From: BOG-908 sp963692875
Lineage (GTDB): Bacteria > Pseudomonadota > Alphaproteobacteria > Acetobacterales > Acetobacteraceae
Assembly (NCBI GenBank): GCA_965198755.1
Contig: OZ240673.1
Span: 3,906,001 to 3,970,000 of the forward strand
DNA length: 64,000 nucleotides
Direction of reading: 5' to 3'
Positions within the stretch are counted from its first letter, which is position 1, and every line of letters starts with the position of its first letter. The translations under genes and the position numbers were made by a program. Shown in pieces: positions 24,769-33,087 of this stretch. The notes under the pieces were generated by a model, which saw only the letters and a list, made by a program, of their open reading frames with translations, did no database searches and was not told the origin of the DNA.

Positions 24769-25530
24769 ATGAAGACGCACGGCAATACCATCCTCATCAC
24801 GGGCGGCGGCTCCGGCATTGGCGAGGCGCTGGCCCGTTGCTTCGTCGCGCGCGGCGACCTGGTGATCGTCGCCGGCCGGCGCCGCGAGGCCCTGGAGCGT
24901 TCGATCAACGGCCGTCCGGGCCTGCACGCCATCGAGCTCGACATTGATGACGCCGATGCGATCGAGGCCTTCCCGCAGCGCCTACTGGCGAGCCACCCCG
25001 GCGTAAATGTGCTGGTCAACAACGCCGGCATCATGCGCTTCGAGGCGCTCGACAAGCGGCGCGACCTCGCCGACGCGGAGGCGCTCGTCACCACCAACCT
25101 CTTGGGTCCGATCCGGCTGGTCAACGCCTTGATCGAGCACTTAGTTGACCAGCCTGACGCGGCGATCATCAACGTCACGTCCGGGCAGGCCTACCTGCCG
25201 CTCTTCGCAACCCCGACCTACAGCGCGACCAAGGCTGCGATGCACTCCTACACCGTTTCTTTGCGGGAGACGCTGAAGGGCCGCGTCGAGGTGATCGAGC
25301 TGGTCCCGCCGGCGGTGAGGACCGCTATCACACCCGGCCAGCAGGACAACGCGGCCTTCCTGCCGCTTGACGCCTTCGCCGACGAAGCCATGGCGCTCCT
25401 CAGCGAGGTTCCGACGCCGCCAGAGGTCCTGGTCGACCGGGTCAAGTTCCAGCGCTTCGCCGAAGTGGAGGGCCGCTTCGCCGAGTCCATGACGAGGCTC
25501 AACCAGATGTCGGCAAAGGCGGCGCACTGA
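24769..25530 (+). CDS. Short-chain dehydrogenase/reductase, DltE-like
   Basis: This classical SDR (253 residues) has the cofactor motif ITGGGSGIGEALA near residue 11, NNAG near 86, the catalytic Ser in NVTSGQAYLPL and YSATK for Tyr and Lys. RRR after strand 2 suggests NADP(H). It belongs to the DltE-like group by length and by the VIELVPPAVRTAI segment. It follows the broken epimerase by 45 bp and is probably under the TetR at 23192. Substrate is unknown. Confidence 0.88.
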   Translation: MKTHGNTILITGGGSGIGEALARCFVARGDLVIVAGRRREALERSINGRPGLHAIELDIDDADAIEAFPQRLLASHPGVNVLVNNAGIMRFEALDKRRDLADAEALVTTNLLGPIRLVNALIEHLVDQPDAAIINVTSGQAYLPLFATPTYSATKAAMHSYTVSLRETLKGRVEVIELVPPAVRTAITPGQQDNAAFLPLDAFADEAMALLSEVPTPPEVLVDRVKFQRFAEVEGRFAESMTRLNQMSAKAAH

Positions 25531-25860
25531 TCGACCTCAAGTGCGACTTCACCTAAGCCAATTGAACTCAAGCCCGTCCATGAACATCAGCGATGCACAA
25601 TAGGTTGGGCTACGCCAAGTGCAGGCCGCGCTTCGGGCGGGAAAGGGGCGAACGCCGCACCAGTTCAGGTCGACTGCGTCCATCAGTCACGCCGATGGTC
25701 GATCACATGATTTTAGCTCTTATCCCTGACCAACCACCTGCCCAATTCTCAACCTGAGACGCGGTTTTCCAGTGTTCGGATGAACCCACCCTCGGAGCGT
25801 GAGCCTCCAGGCTTGTTTATACTGAACCAGTGAATTGAACTCTTTGAGTACGAGGAGACT
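25531..25860. other. Intergenic region before the LLM oxidoreductase gene
   Basis: This gap of 330 bp contains no recognisable gene. GAGGAG at 25851-25856 serves as the ribosome-binding site for the next gene, and a promoter must lie upstream of it; I could not place the -35 and -10 boxes. Confidence 0.4.
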
Positions 25861-26940
25861 ATGGAGTTTGGCCTTTACACCTTCGGCGACCTAATCGCGG
25901 ATCCAGCGAGCGGGCGTACACTCACAGCCAAAGAACGCCTGTCGGAAATCCGGCAGGCCGCCAAGCTCGCCGACGAAGCCGGCCTGGATGTGTTCGGGCT
26001 CGGAGAGCACCACCGTCTAGACTTTTCGATTTCCTCGCCCGGCGTCGTGCTGGCCGCCATGGCGGCGGAGACCCGCCACATCCGGCTCAGCACCGCCGTC
26101 ACCGTGCTCAGCGCGGCCGATCCCGTCAGGATCTTTGAAGACGCCGCCACGCTCGACCTTCTCTCTGACGGGCGGGCAGAACTCATCGTGGGACGCGGCG
26201 CCTTCCCGGAGCCGTTCCCTCTGTTCGGCGTGGACGTGCGCGACTACGACGAACTGTTTGCCGAGAAGTTCAATCTATTGAAGCGGCTCGGCCGCGAGGA
26301 GCGGGTGACTTGGTCGGGCCGGCGGCGCAGCCCGCTGAATGCCGCAGCAATAGCGCCCCGTCCCATCCAGGCCGCCATCCCGACCTGGATCGCGGTGGGC
26401 GGGTCGCCCGAGAGCGCCGCGCGCGCCGGTCTGCTGGGCGCACCGATGGCGCTGGCTGTCCTGGGCGGTCCGATCGACCACATGGCTCCGCTTGTCGCCC
26501 TCTACCGGGAGGCCGGCCGACAGGCGGGCCAGCCGACCGAAGCCTTGAAGGTGGCGATCACCAGCCACTTCCACGTGGGTGCCGACCCGATCGCCGCCCG
26601 CCAGACCTTCTACCCCCATTACGCCGCCTACTGGTCCGAAGCCTCGCCCCGGGGTCGGCAGCCCTTGATGAGCCGTAGCCAATTCGAGCGGTCCACCGAC
26701 TCATCCACCGCCCTCCTGGTCGGCTCCGTGGACGAAGTGGTGGAGAAGATCGTGCATCAGTACGAGGTCGTGCGCCACGACCGGTTCCTGGCGCAGCTCG
26801 ACATTGGCGGCCTGCCCTTCAGGGAGGTGGCGCGCGTAATCGAACGTCTCGCGACCGAGGTCGCGCCCCGGGTCCGCAAGGCGATAGGCATCGAAGGGCC
26901 GACCGCGCCGTCGCGCCAGCGGCAGCCCGAGACTGTGTAA
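25861..26940 (+). CDS. LLM-class flavin-dependent monooxygenase
   Basis: The 359-residue protein is a luciferase-like TIM barrel: MEFGLYTFGDL at the start, DVFGLGEHHRLDFSISSPGVVLAAMAAETRHIRLSTAVTVLSAADPVRIFEDAATLDLLSDGRAELIVGRGAFPEPF in the core, and PTWIAVGGSPESAARAG later. These enzymes use reduced FMN supplied by a separate reductase. A broken NADPH-dependent FMN reductase gene lies tail-to-tail just downstream. Substrate is unknown. A good GAGGAG site precedes the ATG. Confidence 0.9.
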   Translation: MEFGLYTFGDLIADPASGRTLTAKERLSEIRQAAKLADEAGLDVFGLGEHHRLDFSISSPGVVLAAMAAETRHIRLSTAVTVLSAADPVRIFEDAATLDLLSDGRAELIVGRGAFPEPFPLFGVDVRDYDELFAEKFNLLKRLGREERVTWSGRRRSPLNAAAIAPRPIQAAIPTWIAVGGSPESAARAGLLGAPMALAVLGGPIDHMAPLVALYREAGRQAGQPTEALKVAITSHFHVGADPIAARQTFYPHYAAYWSEASPRGRQPLMSRSQFERSTDSSTALLVGSVDEVVEKIVHQYEVVRHDRFLAQLDIGGLPFREVARVIERLATEVAPRVRKAIGIEGPTAPSRQRQPETV

Positions 26941-26959
26941 GCGCATCCGGCTCGGCTGG

Positions 26960-27260
26960 GGGCTGGCGAGCTGAAGCCCACCTGTTATAGAGCGGTTATA
27001 TTCGGCCACGACGAAGATGTAGCCGTAGAACTCGGCGACGCGTGCCGCCACCGAATTGCTTCGGGGTCTTGGCTCGGCGCCCGCATCTTGGAGGTGACCT
27101 CCGCGAAGAACGGCAGCGGATGGTCGCGCAGATTGACTGTCTCCACATCCACGTCTGCCTGGGCTTGCGCCTGCTTCAGCATCCATCGCGCGGGCATGTC
27201 GTCAAAGCGCGAGGGCCGTGTTGAGCAGATGAGGAGAGCGATGGGCAGTTTGCGGGACAT
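26960..27260 (-). pseudogene. NADPH-dependent FMN reductase, frameshifted and truncated
   Basis: The first frame reads MSRKLPIALLICSTRPSRFDDMPARWMLKQ...VNLRDHPLPFF...APSQDPEAIRW, the N-terminal flavodoxin-like half of SsuE/YieF-type reductases. After a shift near 27040 the second frame continues RVAEFYGYIFVVAEYNRSITGG and then loses similarity. About half of a normal protein of roughly 190 residues is missing. It may once have supplied FMNH2 to the adjacent LLM oxidoreductase. Confidence 0.78.
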
Positions 27261-27318
27261 CTATGCCTAATTCTAAACGTCATGGATGATGGCATTTACC
27301 GCTCAGCCACCCGATCGC

Positions 27319-28065
27319 TCAGGTGATGGTGAGGCCGCCGTCCACGACCAGGTCGGCGCCGGTCGTGAAGCCCGACGCATCGGAGGCGAAGTAGAGCGCA
27401 GCGGCAGCGACTTCGTCGGCATCGCCCATGCGACCGAGCGGCACGCGGCCCATCATGGGGCCGAAGACCGCGACGATCTGCTCCTGCGTGAGGCCGAGCT
27501 TTTGTCCGAATTGGGTTGCGATCGGGCCGGGTGTGACCGTGTTGACCCTGATCCGGCGCGGGGCAAGCTCGACAGCAAGGTTAACGCCCAACGCGCGTAG
27601 CGCCGCCTTGCCCGCGCCGTACACGCTGGTCGTCGCCATCCCGCGTAAGGCTACCGAAGACGAGGTCAGGATGATAGAGCCACCCGCGGGCATCACGCTA
27701 ACCGCGTGCTTCAGCAGGAAGAACGGCCCGCGAAGCGTGACCCCCATCAGGCGATCGAAAGTCGCCTCGTCCACATCCTCGATCGACGCAAGCTTGTTGG
27801 TGCCTGCATTGGCGAACAGCACGTCTAACCTGGCATAGGTGGTGCGGACATGCTCGACCAGCGCCTTGCCGGCCGCAGGATCGGCGGCGTCGGAAGTGAC
27901 GAACTCGATGCCAGGCATCTGGTCCCGCGCCGCCTCGACGGATGCGTCGCTCGAACCAGTCGCGACGACGGTCGCGCCTTCTTCCTGGAACAGTTTCGCC
28001 GTGGCGGCGCCGATGCCGCTCGTTCCTCCGGTAATGAGAGCGATCTTGCTTTCGAGCTTCTTCAT
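27319..28065 (-). CDS. Short-chain dehydrogenase/reductase
   Basis: This intact classical SDR (248 residues) has ITGGTSGIG near residue 12, NAG near 88, catalytic Ser in LTSSSVA, YGAGK for Tyr and Lys, and a C-terminal ADLVVDGGLT typical of FabG-like enzymes. It is transcribed away from the TetR gene at 28151 across an 85-bp gap with a dyad, so it is probably the target of that repressor. Substrate is unknown. Confidence 0.9.
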   Translation of the reverse strand: MKKLESKIALITGGTSGIGAATAKLFQEEGATVVATGSSDASVEAARDQMPGIEFVTSDAADPAAGKALVEHVRTTYARLDVLFANAGTNKLASIEDVDEATFDRLMGVTLRGPFFLLKHAVSVMPAGGSIILTSSSVALRGMATTSVYGAGKAALRALGVNLAVELAPRRIRVNTVTPGPIATQFGQKLGLTQEQIVAVFGPMMGRVPLGRMGDADEVAAAALYFASDASGFTTGADLVVDGGLTIT

Positions 28066-28114
28066 GCTGTCTCCCTCGCCGCTTGGCTGATAATGTGGTG
28101 CACACGCCGCATCA

Positions 28115-28130
28115 GATACGCTACGGTATC
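28115..28130. promoter_or_regulatory. Candidate TetR operator
   Basis: GATAC-GCTACG-GTATC is a 16-bp dyad in the gap between the divergent SDR and TetR genes. The position and size fit a TetR operator. Only five bases pair in each arm, so chance is possible. Confidence 0.4.
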
Positions 28131-28150
28131 GTGCTGTTCAAGGACCCGAG

Positions 28151-28744
28151 GTGCCCGAAGTAGACATCAAGCCGGATAAGCGCACGGAACGTTCAAAAGC
28201 GGCGGTGCTGGCGGAGACCTATCGCCAGCTTTCTCAGAACGGTCTCGCCAATGTCAGCATCGATGAGATTTCCCGCGCGTCAGGCGTCTCAAAAACGACG
28301 ATTTACCGTCACTGGCCGTCGCGGTCCGCGCTGCTTATAGATGCCTGCTCCCGACTTGGTGGCAATGTGGCCGTTCCCGACACCAAAACCTTGCAGGGCG
28401 ATTTGCGCGCGCTGCTAACGGATTTGGCTGAGCAATTGCGCACGGCCAGTTGGAGCGCGGTCGTGCCGTCGATCCTGGATGCGGCCGAGCGCGACGTTGC
28501 GGTGCGGGAGATGCAAACCGCATGGCACAAGAGCGTGATGTCACCGTTCGAATTGGTATTCGAACGGGCAAAAGGGCGCGGTGAGATAGATCCGGAGACC
28601 TGCCCCAATTACCTGATCGCTATGGTGGCCGGGGCGCTGTTCTACGCGCGCTGGTTCTCCCGGGCGCCACTCGACACCCGATTCGTCGATGCGATCGTTG
28701 ATGCCGCCGTGCAGGCGCACTCAGCGGACACACCAGCTTTGTGA
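28151..28744 (+). CDS. TetR-family repressor
   Basis: The GTG start at 28151 gives 197 residues. The DNA-binding part is AVLAETYRQLSQNGLANVSIDEISRASGVSKTTIYRHWPSRSALL; the C-terminal domain (AMVAGALFYARWFSRAPLDTRFVDAIVDA) resembles the AcrR/TetR_C_11 group. The gene is divergent from an SDR gene it probably regulates. Confidence 0.9.
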   Translation: MPEVDIKPDKRTERSKAAVLAETYRQLSQNGLANVSIDEISRASGVSKTTIYRHWPSRSALLIDACSRLGGNVAVPDTKTLQGDLRALLTDLAEQLRTASWSAVVPSILDAAERDVAVREMQTAWHKSVMSPFELVFERAKGRGEIDPETCPNYLIAMVAGALFYARWFSRAPLDTRFVDAIVDAAVQAHSADTPAL

Positions 28745-28844
28745 ACCCTTTCAATTATACGAAAACGCCGACGACGCCGAGGACACCCCGACCTGCTTCT
28801 TCTCGCAAATGGCTAATCGCTGAGGCGTAGCTAATACCGCCAAG

Positions 28845-29275
28845 CCTATGAAGTGACTTTCTGGATCCGGGGCTGGGATGTGAGTGACCTGCCTCTGATT
28901 TTCTCCTCCACGATGAGCTTCAACGACTGGCGGTCTCGAGCCCCGGCCCCCTATGACGGGCTGATCGAAGAACTCATTGCGGGCCTCGAACCTGGCCTGT
29001 CCCGACAGTTCCCAGCAGGGGTGCGCGATCACGATCGTCGCGGCTGTGAAGCCGCCCAGCATGCCGGAGCCGAGCCAGATCCATCGCCCAGACAGGATGA
29101 TGAGGAAGCCCGTGACCTGCACCGCGGTAACAGCAACCGCCCAGAATGCCCCGGGTCGCAGCCCCACCCCTCCTGGGCCCGCACGGCGGAGGAGAAGTCC
29201 AGGACTTCAATTTAGGCCGCGACGAGGAAAAGGGAGACGAGGGCGAGCCGCACCAGCGGCTACGTCAGGGGCAGA
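28845..29275 (-). pseudogene. DoxX-like membrane protein, decayed
   Basis: The pieces on the minus strand read PLVRLALVSLFLVAA, then a TAA where relatives have Tyr, then VLDFSSAVRAQEGWG. In a second frame follow LRPGAFWAVAVTAVQVTGFLIILSGRWIWLG and FTAATIVIAHPCWELSGQARFEARNEFF. These match the first three membrane segments of DoxX-type proteins. At least one stop and two frameshifts make it non-functional. Confidence 0.65.
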
Positions 29276-29380
29276 TCAGGGGTTGTATCGACTCATCGTG
29301 GCTCCGGCCCCTCCCGTCGCAGGCGCTTTCCGACCTGACGGCCCAAAATCGTCTTTCCCGAGTGAGGGCGTACCACCCGG

Positions 29381-29389
29381 CGGTTAGTG
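29381..29389. repeat. Left 9-bp direct repeat flanking the IS66 element
   Basis: CGGTTAGTG occurs here and again at 32144-32152 in the same orientation, 2.75 kb apart, directly outside the IS66 genes. IS66 elements duplicate about 8 bp of target, so this is probably the target-site duplication. Confidence 0.6.
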
Positions 29390-29429
29390 ATATCCATGCG
29401 GTGAGCACCACGGGGGTGTGGATTGGGCT

Positions 29430-29651
29430 TCAGCCGCTGGTTTCGTCTCGCCTATAATTGGGCATCAGCTCTTTGAGGCTGTCGATCCCGAATCCGGTGA
29501 AGGCCCGAGTGGTGGTGTCGTTGATGTCGCAGACCCAGAAGCACCCGTCTTCCGGCTCCATGTCGTCGGCAATTGTGTGCAGCCATTCTTCATCTTCCCC
29601 CAACATCTCGGCGACGCGGGCGATGGTGAACACGTAGCTTGGCGCTGCCAT
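29430..29651 (-). CDS. IS66-associated small passenger protein
   Basis: This acidic 73-residue protein (MAAPSYVFTIARVAEMLGED...) starts at ATG 29651, one base after the transposase stop. It contains EEWLHTIADDMEPEDGCFWVCD and FTGFGIDSLKELM. Similar small acidic genes follow tnpC in other alphaproteobacterial IS66 elements. Its function is not known. It is unrelated in sequence to the passenger of the other IS66 copy. Confidence 0.65.
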   Translation of the reverse strand: MAAPSYVFTIARVAEMLGEDEEWLHTIADDMEPEDGCFWVCDINDTTTRAFTGFGIDSLKELMPNYRRDETSG

Positions 29652-29652
29652 G

Positions 29653-31281
29653 TCAGGCGGCCTGGCGCATTGCCGCGTCGGTCGGCCGCCAGTTCCAGGG
29701 TAGCAAATCGTCGAGATTGCTTGCAGGATGCTGGGCAATATTGGCAAGAACGTGGGCGAGCCAAGCCTGAGGATCGACGTCATTCATCTTGGCGGTGACG
29801 ATCAGGCTATACATCACAGCCGCACGATGGCCGCCGCGATCCGAACCGGCGAACAGCCATGACTTTCTGCCAAGTGCGATTCCCCTCAGGGCCCGTTCCG
29901 CCGCGTTATTCGTCAGGCATATCCGGCCATCATCGAGGAACCTGGCAAACACCACCCAGCGCTTCAACATGTAGTCCATGGCTTTCGCCACATCGTTCGA
30001 GCCGGACAACTTGCCGCGTTGCTCGTGCATCCACGCGCGCAGATCGGCCACCTTAGGTGCGCTCAGTTCCTGGCGTCTGGCGCGGCGCTGATCGGCACCG
30101 CATCCAGTTATGTCTCGTTCAATGCTGAACAGCTCATCAATGCGTCGCACTGCTTCCAAGCACAGCGGCGATATCGCCGCGGGCTGCTTGCCCTGCGACT
30201 TTCGGCGGGCGGCGGTTTCGATATCGGCCAGCACGAAGAACTTTCGGCGTGCATGCGCCCAACACCCAGCTTCCAAGATCAAGCCAGGGCCGCGGTCTTC
30301 CACATAAAGCTTCCCGTAGCCGCCATAGGCATCGGCCTGCAGGACGCCGGCATAGGTGGCAAGGTGCGCCTGTGGATGTTGCCCGCCGCGGTCACGTGAA
30401 TAGTAAAACACCGAAGCTGGCGGAGCCCGACCACCGAAGGGCCGATCATCCCGCACATAGACCCAGAGACGGGCGATGTCGGTCTTGCCGCGGGCCAGCA
30501 CAGGCACCGTGGTGTCGTCACCATGCAACCGTTTGGCGGCCATCACGTGGGCCCGCAGGCGGTCGAATAAGGGCATCAGCGCCACGGTGCAGGCACCCAC
30601 CTGGTCGGCCAAGGTGGACAGGCTCAGCGGCACGCCTTCGCGGGCGTAGCGTTCTGCCTGGCGGTTCAGCGGTTGATGCTGGCCGAATTTCTCGAACATG
30701 ATCATCGCGAGCAGGCTCGGGCCGCCCCAGCCGCGTGGGGTCACGCGGAACGGCGCCGGCGGCTGGCTGATCGCCTCGCAGTCACGGCAGGTGAACTTCT
30801 CCCGAACGTGCTGGATCACCTTCCAACTGCGCGGGATCACCTCCAGCGTCTCGGTGATGTCCTCGCCCAGTTTGGCAAGGCGTGCACCGCCGCAGCGTAG
30901 GCAGGCACAAGGCGCCGGCTCAACCACCCGCTCGCGCGGCAGGTGCGCAGGGAACGGCCGGCGGGCCGGGCGCGCGCGGGTAAACGCGGCCACCTGGCTG
31001 GTCGTGCCCGCGGCGGCCTCGGCGGCCAGGTCGTCCTCTGTCGCCGACGCCTCCAGCTCCTCCAGCTGGAACTCCATCTGATCCAGCAGCCGGGCGGTGC
31101 GCTCCGACCGCGGCCCAAACCGATCCCGGTTGAGCTTGGCGATCTCCAGCTTCAGATGCGCGATCAGCGCCTGGTCGCTGGAGCATTGCGCGACGGCTGC
31201 CGCCGCCTCCGCGCGCGCCGCCAGCAGCGCCGCCTTCAGCGCATCAATGTCATCTGGCAGGGCGGCAAGCTCGGCGTTCAC
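29653..31281 (-). CDS. tnpC: IS66-family transposase TnpC
   Basis: The 542-residue protein has the IS66 features in order: an N-terminal coiled helix with IAKLNRDRFGPRSERTARLLDQ, the metal-binding-like CACLRCGGARLAKLG, a second Cys pair at KFTCRDCEA, and catalytic segments LHGDDTTVPVLA, ADAYGGYGKLY, CWAHARRKFFVLAD and LTNNAAERALRGIALGRKSWLFAGSDRGG. Start ATG at 31281. Intact. Confidence 0.93.
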   Translation of the reverse strand: MNAELAALPDDIDALKAALLAARAEAAAAVAQCSSDQALIAHLKLEIAKLNRDRFGPRSERTARLLDQMEFQLEELEASATEDDLAAEAAAGTTSQVAAFTRARPARRPFPAHLPRERVVEPAPCACLRCGGARLAKLGEDITETLEVIPRSWKVIQHVREKFTCRDCEAISQPPAPFRVTPRGWGGPSLLAMIMFEKFGQHQPLNRQAERYAREGVPLSLSTLADQVGACTVALMPLFDRLRAHVMAAKRLHGDDTTVPVLARGKTDIARLWVYVRDDRPFGGRAPPASVFYYSRDRGGQHPQAHLATYAGVLQADAYGGYGKLYVEDRGPGLILEAGCWAHARRKFFVLADIETAARRKSQGKQPAAISPLCLEAVRRIDELFSIERDITGCGADQRRARRQELSAPKVADLRAWMHEQRGKLSGSNDVAKAMDYMLKRWVVFARFLDDGRICLTNNAAERALRGIALGRKSWLFAGSDRGGHRAAVMYSLIVTAKMNDVDPQAWLAHVLANIAQHPASNLDDLLPWNWRPTDAAMRQAA

Positions 31282-31350
31282 GCCAGCCAGTGAATCACAA
31301 ACGTCGTGACCGCGTAGCCCCTTTTTGACGACACACCATGGATTATTCGC

Positions 31351-31698
31351 CTACCCGGCAAGCTCCGGGCGCCAGGTGTGCTGCGGGTTGCGCCAGTCGA
31401 TCGCTTCCAGAAGATAACTCATCTGACCCGCGGTCAGCGCCACCACGCCGTCGACGGTCTGCGGCCAGACAAAGCGGCCGCGGTCAAGCCGCTTGGCATA
31501 CAGCGACAACCCGATCCCATCATGCCAGAGCGCCTTGATCAAAGAACCGCTTCGGCCGCGGAACACGAACACGTCGCCCGAAAAAGGATCCCGCCCGAGA
31601 CCCTCCTGCACTTGCCGCGCAAGGCCATTCATGCCGCGGCGCATGTCAGTGTGCCCGGTCGCGATCCAGATGCGCGCCCCGCTGGCGATCGGGATCAT
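31351..31698 (-). CDS. tnpB: IS66-family accessory protein TnpB
   Basis: From ATG 31698 the product is a full 115-residue IS66 Orf2: MIPIASGARIWIATGHTDMR, RGMNGLARQVQEGLGRDPFSG, FRGRSGSLIKALWHDGIGLSLYAKRLDRGRF, LLEAIDWR. The start overlaps the tnpA stop by four bases (ATGA). Confidence 0.93.
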   Translation of the reverse strand: MIPIASGARIWIATGHTDMRRGMNGLARQVQEGLGRDPFSGDVFVFRGRSGSLIKALWHDGIGLSLYAKRLDRGRFVWPQTVDGVVALTAGQMSYLLEAIDWRNPQHTWRPELAG

Positions 31699-32048
31699 CG
31701 CAGTGCCCGCAGCGCCGCCGTCACCATCTCGGGCGAAGCGTGCGGGTTGATCTTCACCCGTGACCCGTTGGCCAGTTCGATAAGGATCGCCGCAGGCTCC
31801 GGCTCCGGCGCCTTCACCGGCATGGGTTCGCCGGTCAAAATAGCCGGCGCAAAGGCCGACCCAAACTGACCCGCCGCCAAGGCCTGCTCCCGCCATTTGT
31901 AAATCAGGCTTGTGGACACCTCGAATTGGCGAGAAATGTTCGCAACGATGGCACCCGGCGCAAATGCCGCCGCCAAAATCCGCTCCCGCTCCTCGTCACT
32001 CCACCGGCGCCGACGCTCTGGCCCCGTCAACAAGGTTATCTGGGCCAT
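31695..32048 (-). CDS. tnpA: IS66-family accessory protein TnpA
   Basis: The 117-residue protein carries the helix-turn-helix RRRRWSDEERERILAAAFAPGAIVANISRQFEVSTSLIYKWREQAL and the conserved tail ILIELANGSRVKINPHASPEMV. It is intact and is the first gene of the element. Confidence 0.92.
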   Translation of the reverse strand: MAQITLLTGPERRRRWSDEERERILAAAFAPGAIVANISRQFEVSTSLIYKWREQALAAGQFGSAFAPAILTGEPMPVKAPEPEPAAILIELANGSRVKINPHASPEMVTAALRALR

Positions 32049-32143
32049 GCTGTGCTGCTACGCGTGCTCATAAGGACCTCCTTAAGAGCGCAGACTCGCA
32101 ATCAGCCCTTCACCCGCACAAGGCGGCCCCCGGCGGAGGGATA

Positions 32144-32152
32144 CGGTTAGTG
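32144..32152. repeat. Right 9-bp direct repeat flanking the IS66 element
   Basis: CGGTTAGTG, the same as at 29381-29389; the probable target-site duplication of the IS66 insertion. Confidence 0.6.
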
Positions 32153-32291
32153 CATAACGGTCCCCTTAATCTATAGGTGGTGCTGGCGCGATAGGCGTTC
32201 TTGCAGGCCGCGGATCCGGACGTCGCCCCGGGTAAGAGGGAGGCCAGTCTCCAGGACCGACCTCCCAGGCCGACTCACGAGCCGCCTAGCC

Positions 32292-32966
32292 CTAGGAGGC
32301 GCCCGGGCCGCCGTGCGAAGACGGCGAAGCGCCGGAGATTAGGTCCTGCTGGTACTGCAGGCCCGCGCCGTAAGTGCCTCCATGCCTCTCATAGATGGCG
32401 ATCAGGTCTTTGGCGGTCTCGCTGCGGGCCCAGTCGCGCTGCATCTCCTTGAGGTACTGTGCGGTGGTAAGCGGGATCGCGCCGGCCTGCACCATACGCA
32501 GGACCGCCATGTCGTGGGTCTCCTTGCTGCCGCCGCCCGCCGCATCCGTGATGATGTAGACCTCGTAGCCCGCCGACAGCGCCGACAGGGTGGTCATGGT
32601 CATGCAGCTCTCCGTCCAAAGACCGGTGATCACCAGCTTCTTCTTGCCGCCCTCCCGCACCCACGCGACAACCTGCTCGTCGTCGAAGGCGTTCAGGGTG
32701 GTGCGCTCGATGGGCTCCTGGTCGGGGAAAACCTCCCGAACCTGCCTGACCAGCTGCTGCGTCTCGGAGTGAGCGGTGGTCAGCAGGGTGCGCACGCCAA
32801 ACAGTTTGGCTCCTTTGGCGAGCAGGGTCATGTTCTCCAGCACCTGCGTCACCTCATGCGAGCGCACGAGGATCAGGACAAGGTATTGCTGGTCCACGAG
32901 CATCAGAGAGTGATTGTCCGGTGATATAAGGCTTGGGCTGGTGTAGGTTTTCGGCTCGACGTCCAT
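32292..32966 (-). CDS. Isochorismatase-like cysteine hydrolase, YcaC-type
   Basis: The 224-residue protein has the catalytic Asp in LMLVDQQ (Asp25) and the nucleophile Cys121 in ITGLWTESCMTMTTLSAL, with a following GYEVYIITDAAGG typical of the family. Members hydrolyse amides, imides or related C-N bonds; YcaC itself has no firm substrate. The Gly/Ser-rich C-terminal tail (SGASPSSHGGPGAS) is unusual. A LysR gene lies upstream on the same strand, 121 bp away. Confidence 0.87.
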   Translation of the reverse strand: MDVEPKTYTSPSLISPDNHSLMLVDQQYLVLILVRSHEVTQVLENMTLLAKGAKLFGVRTLLTTAHSETQQLVRQVREVFPDQEPIERTTLNAFDDEQVVAWVREGGKKKLVITGLWTESCMTMTTLSALSAGYEVYIITDAAGGGSKETHDMAVLRMVQAGAIPLTTAQYLKEMQRDWARSETAKDLIAIYERHGGTYGAGLQYQQDLISGASPSSHGGPGAS

Positions 32967-33087
32967 GATGATCTCCTTTGGACGTATCCTATGACGTCCT
33001 CCATGACAGGTGCCTCGAAAGTCTCGAGCGCCTCGCTGTAGTTTGGGATCGACGGCGATGCTGGAAGCGCGGAAATTTTGACTTGGG

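Larger units (their letters stand above)
29390..32143 (-). mobile_element. Complete IS66-family element
   Basis: tnpA, tnpB and tnpC are all intact on the minus strand, followed by a small passenger gene, and the block is bounded by a 9-bp direct repeat. The ends show only a weak inverted similarity (ATATCC on the left, GTATCC on the complement of the right). Size (2,754 bp) is normal. This copy looks capable of transposition and differs clearly in sequence from the IS66 element at 3-7 kb. Confidence 0.8.
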
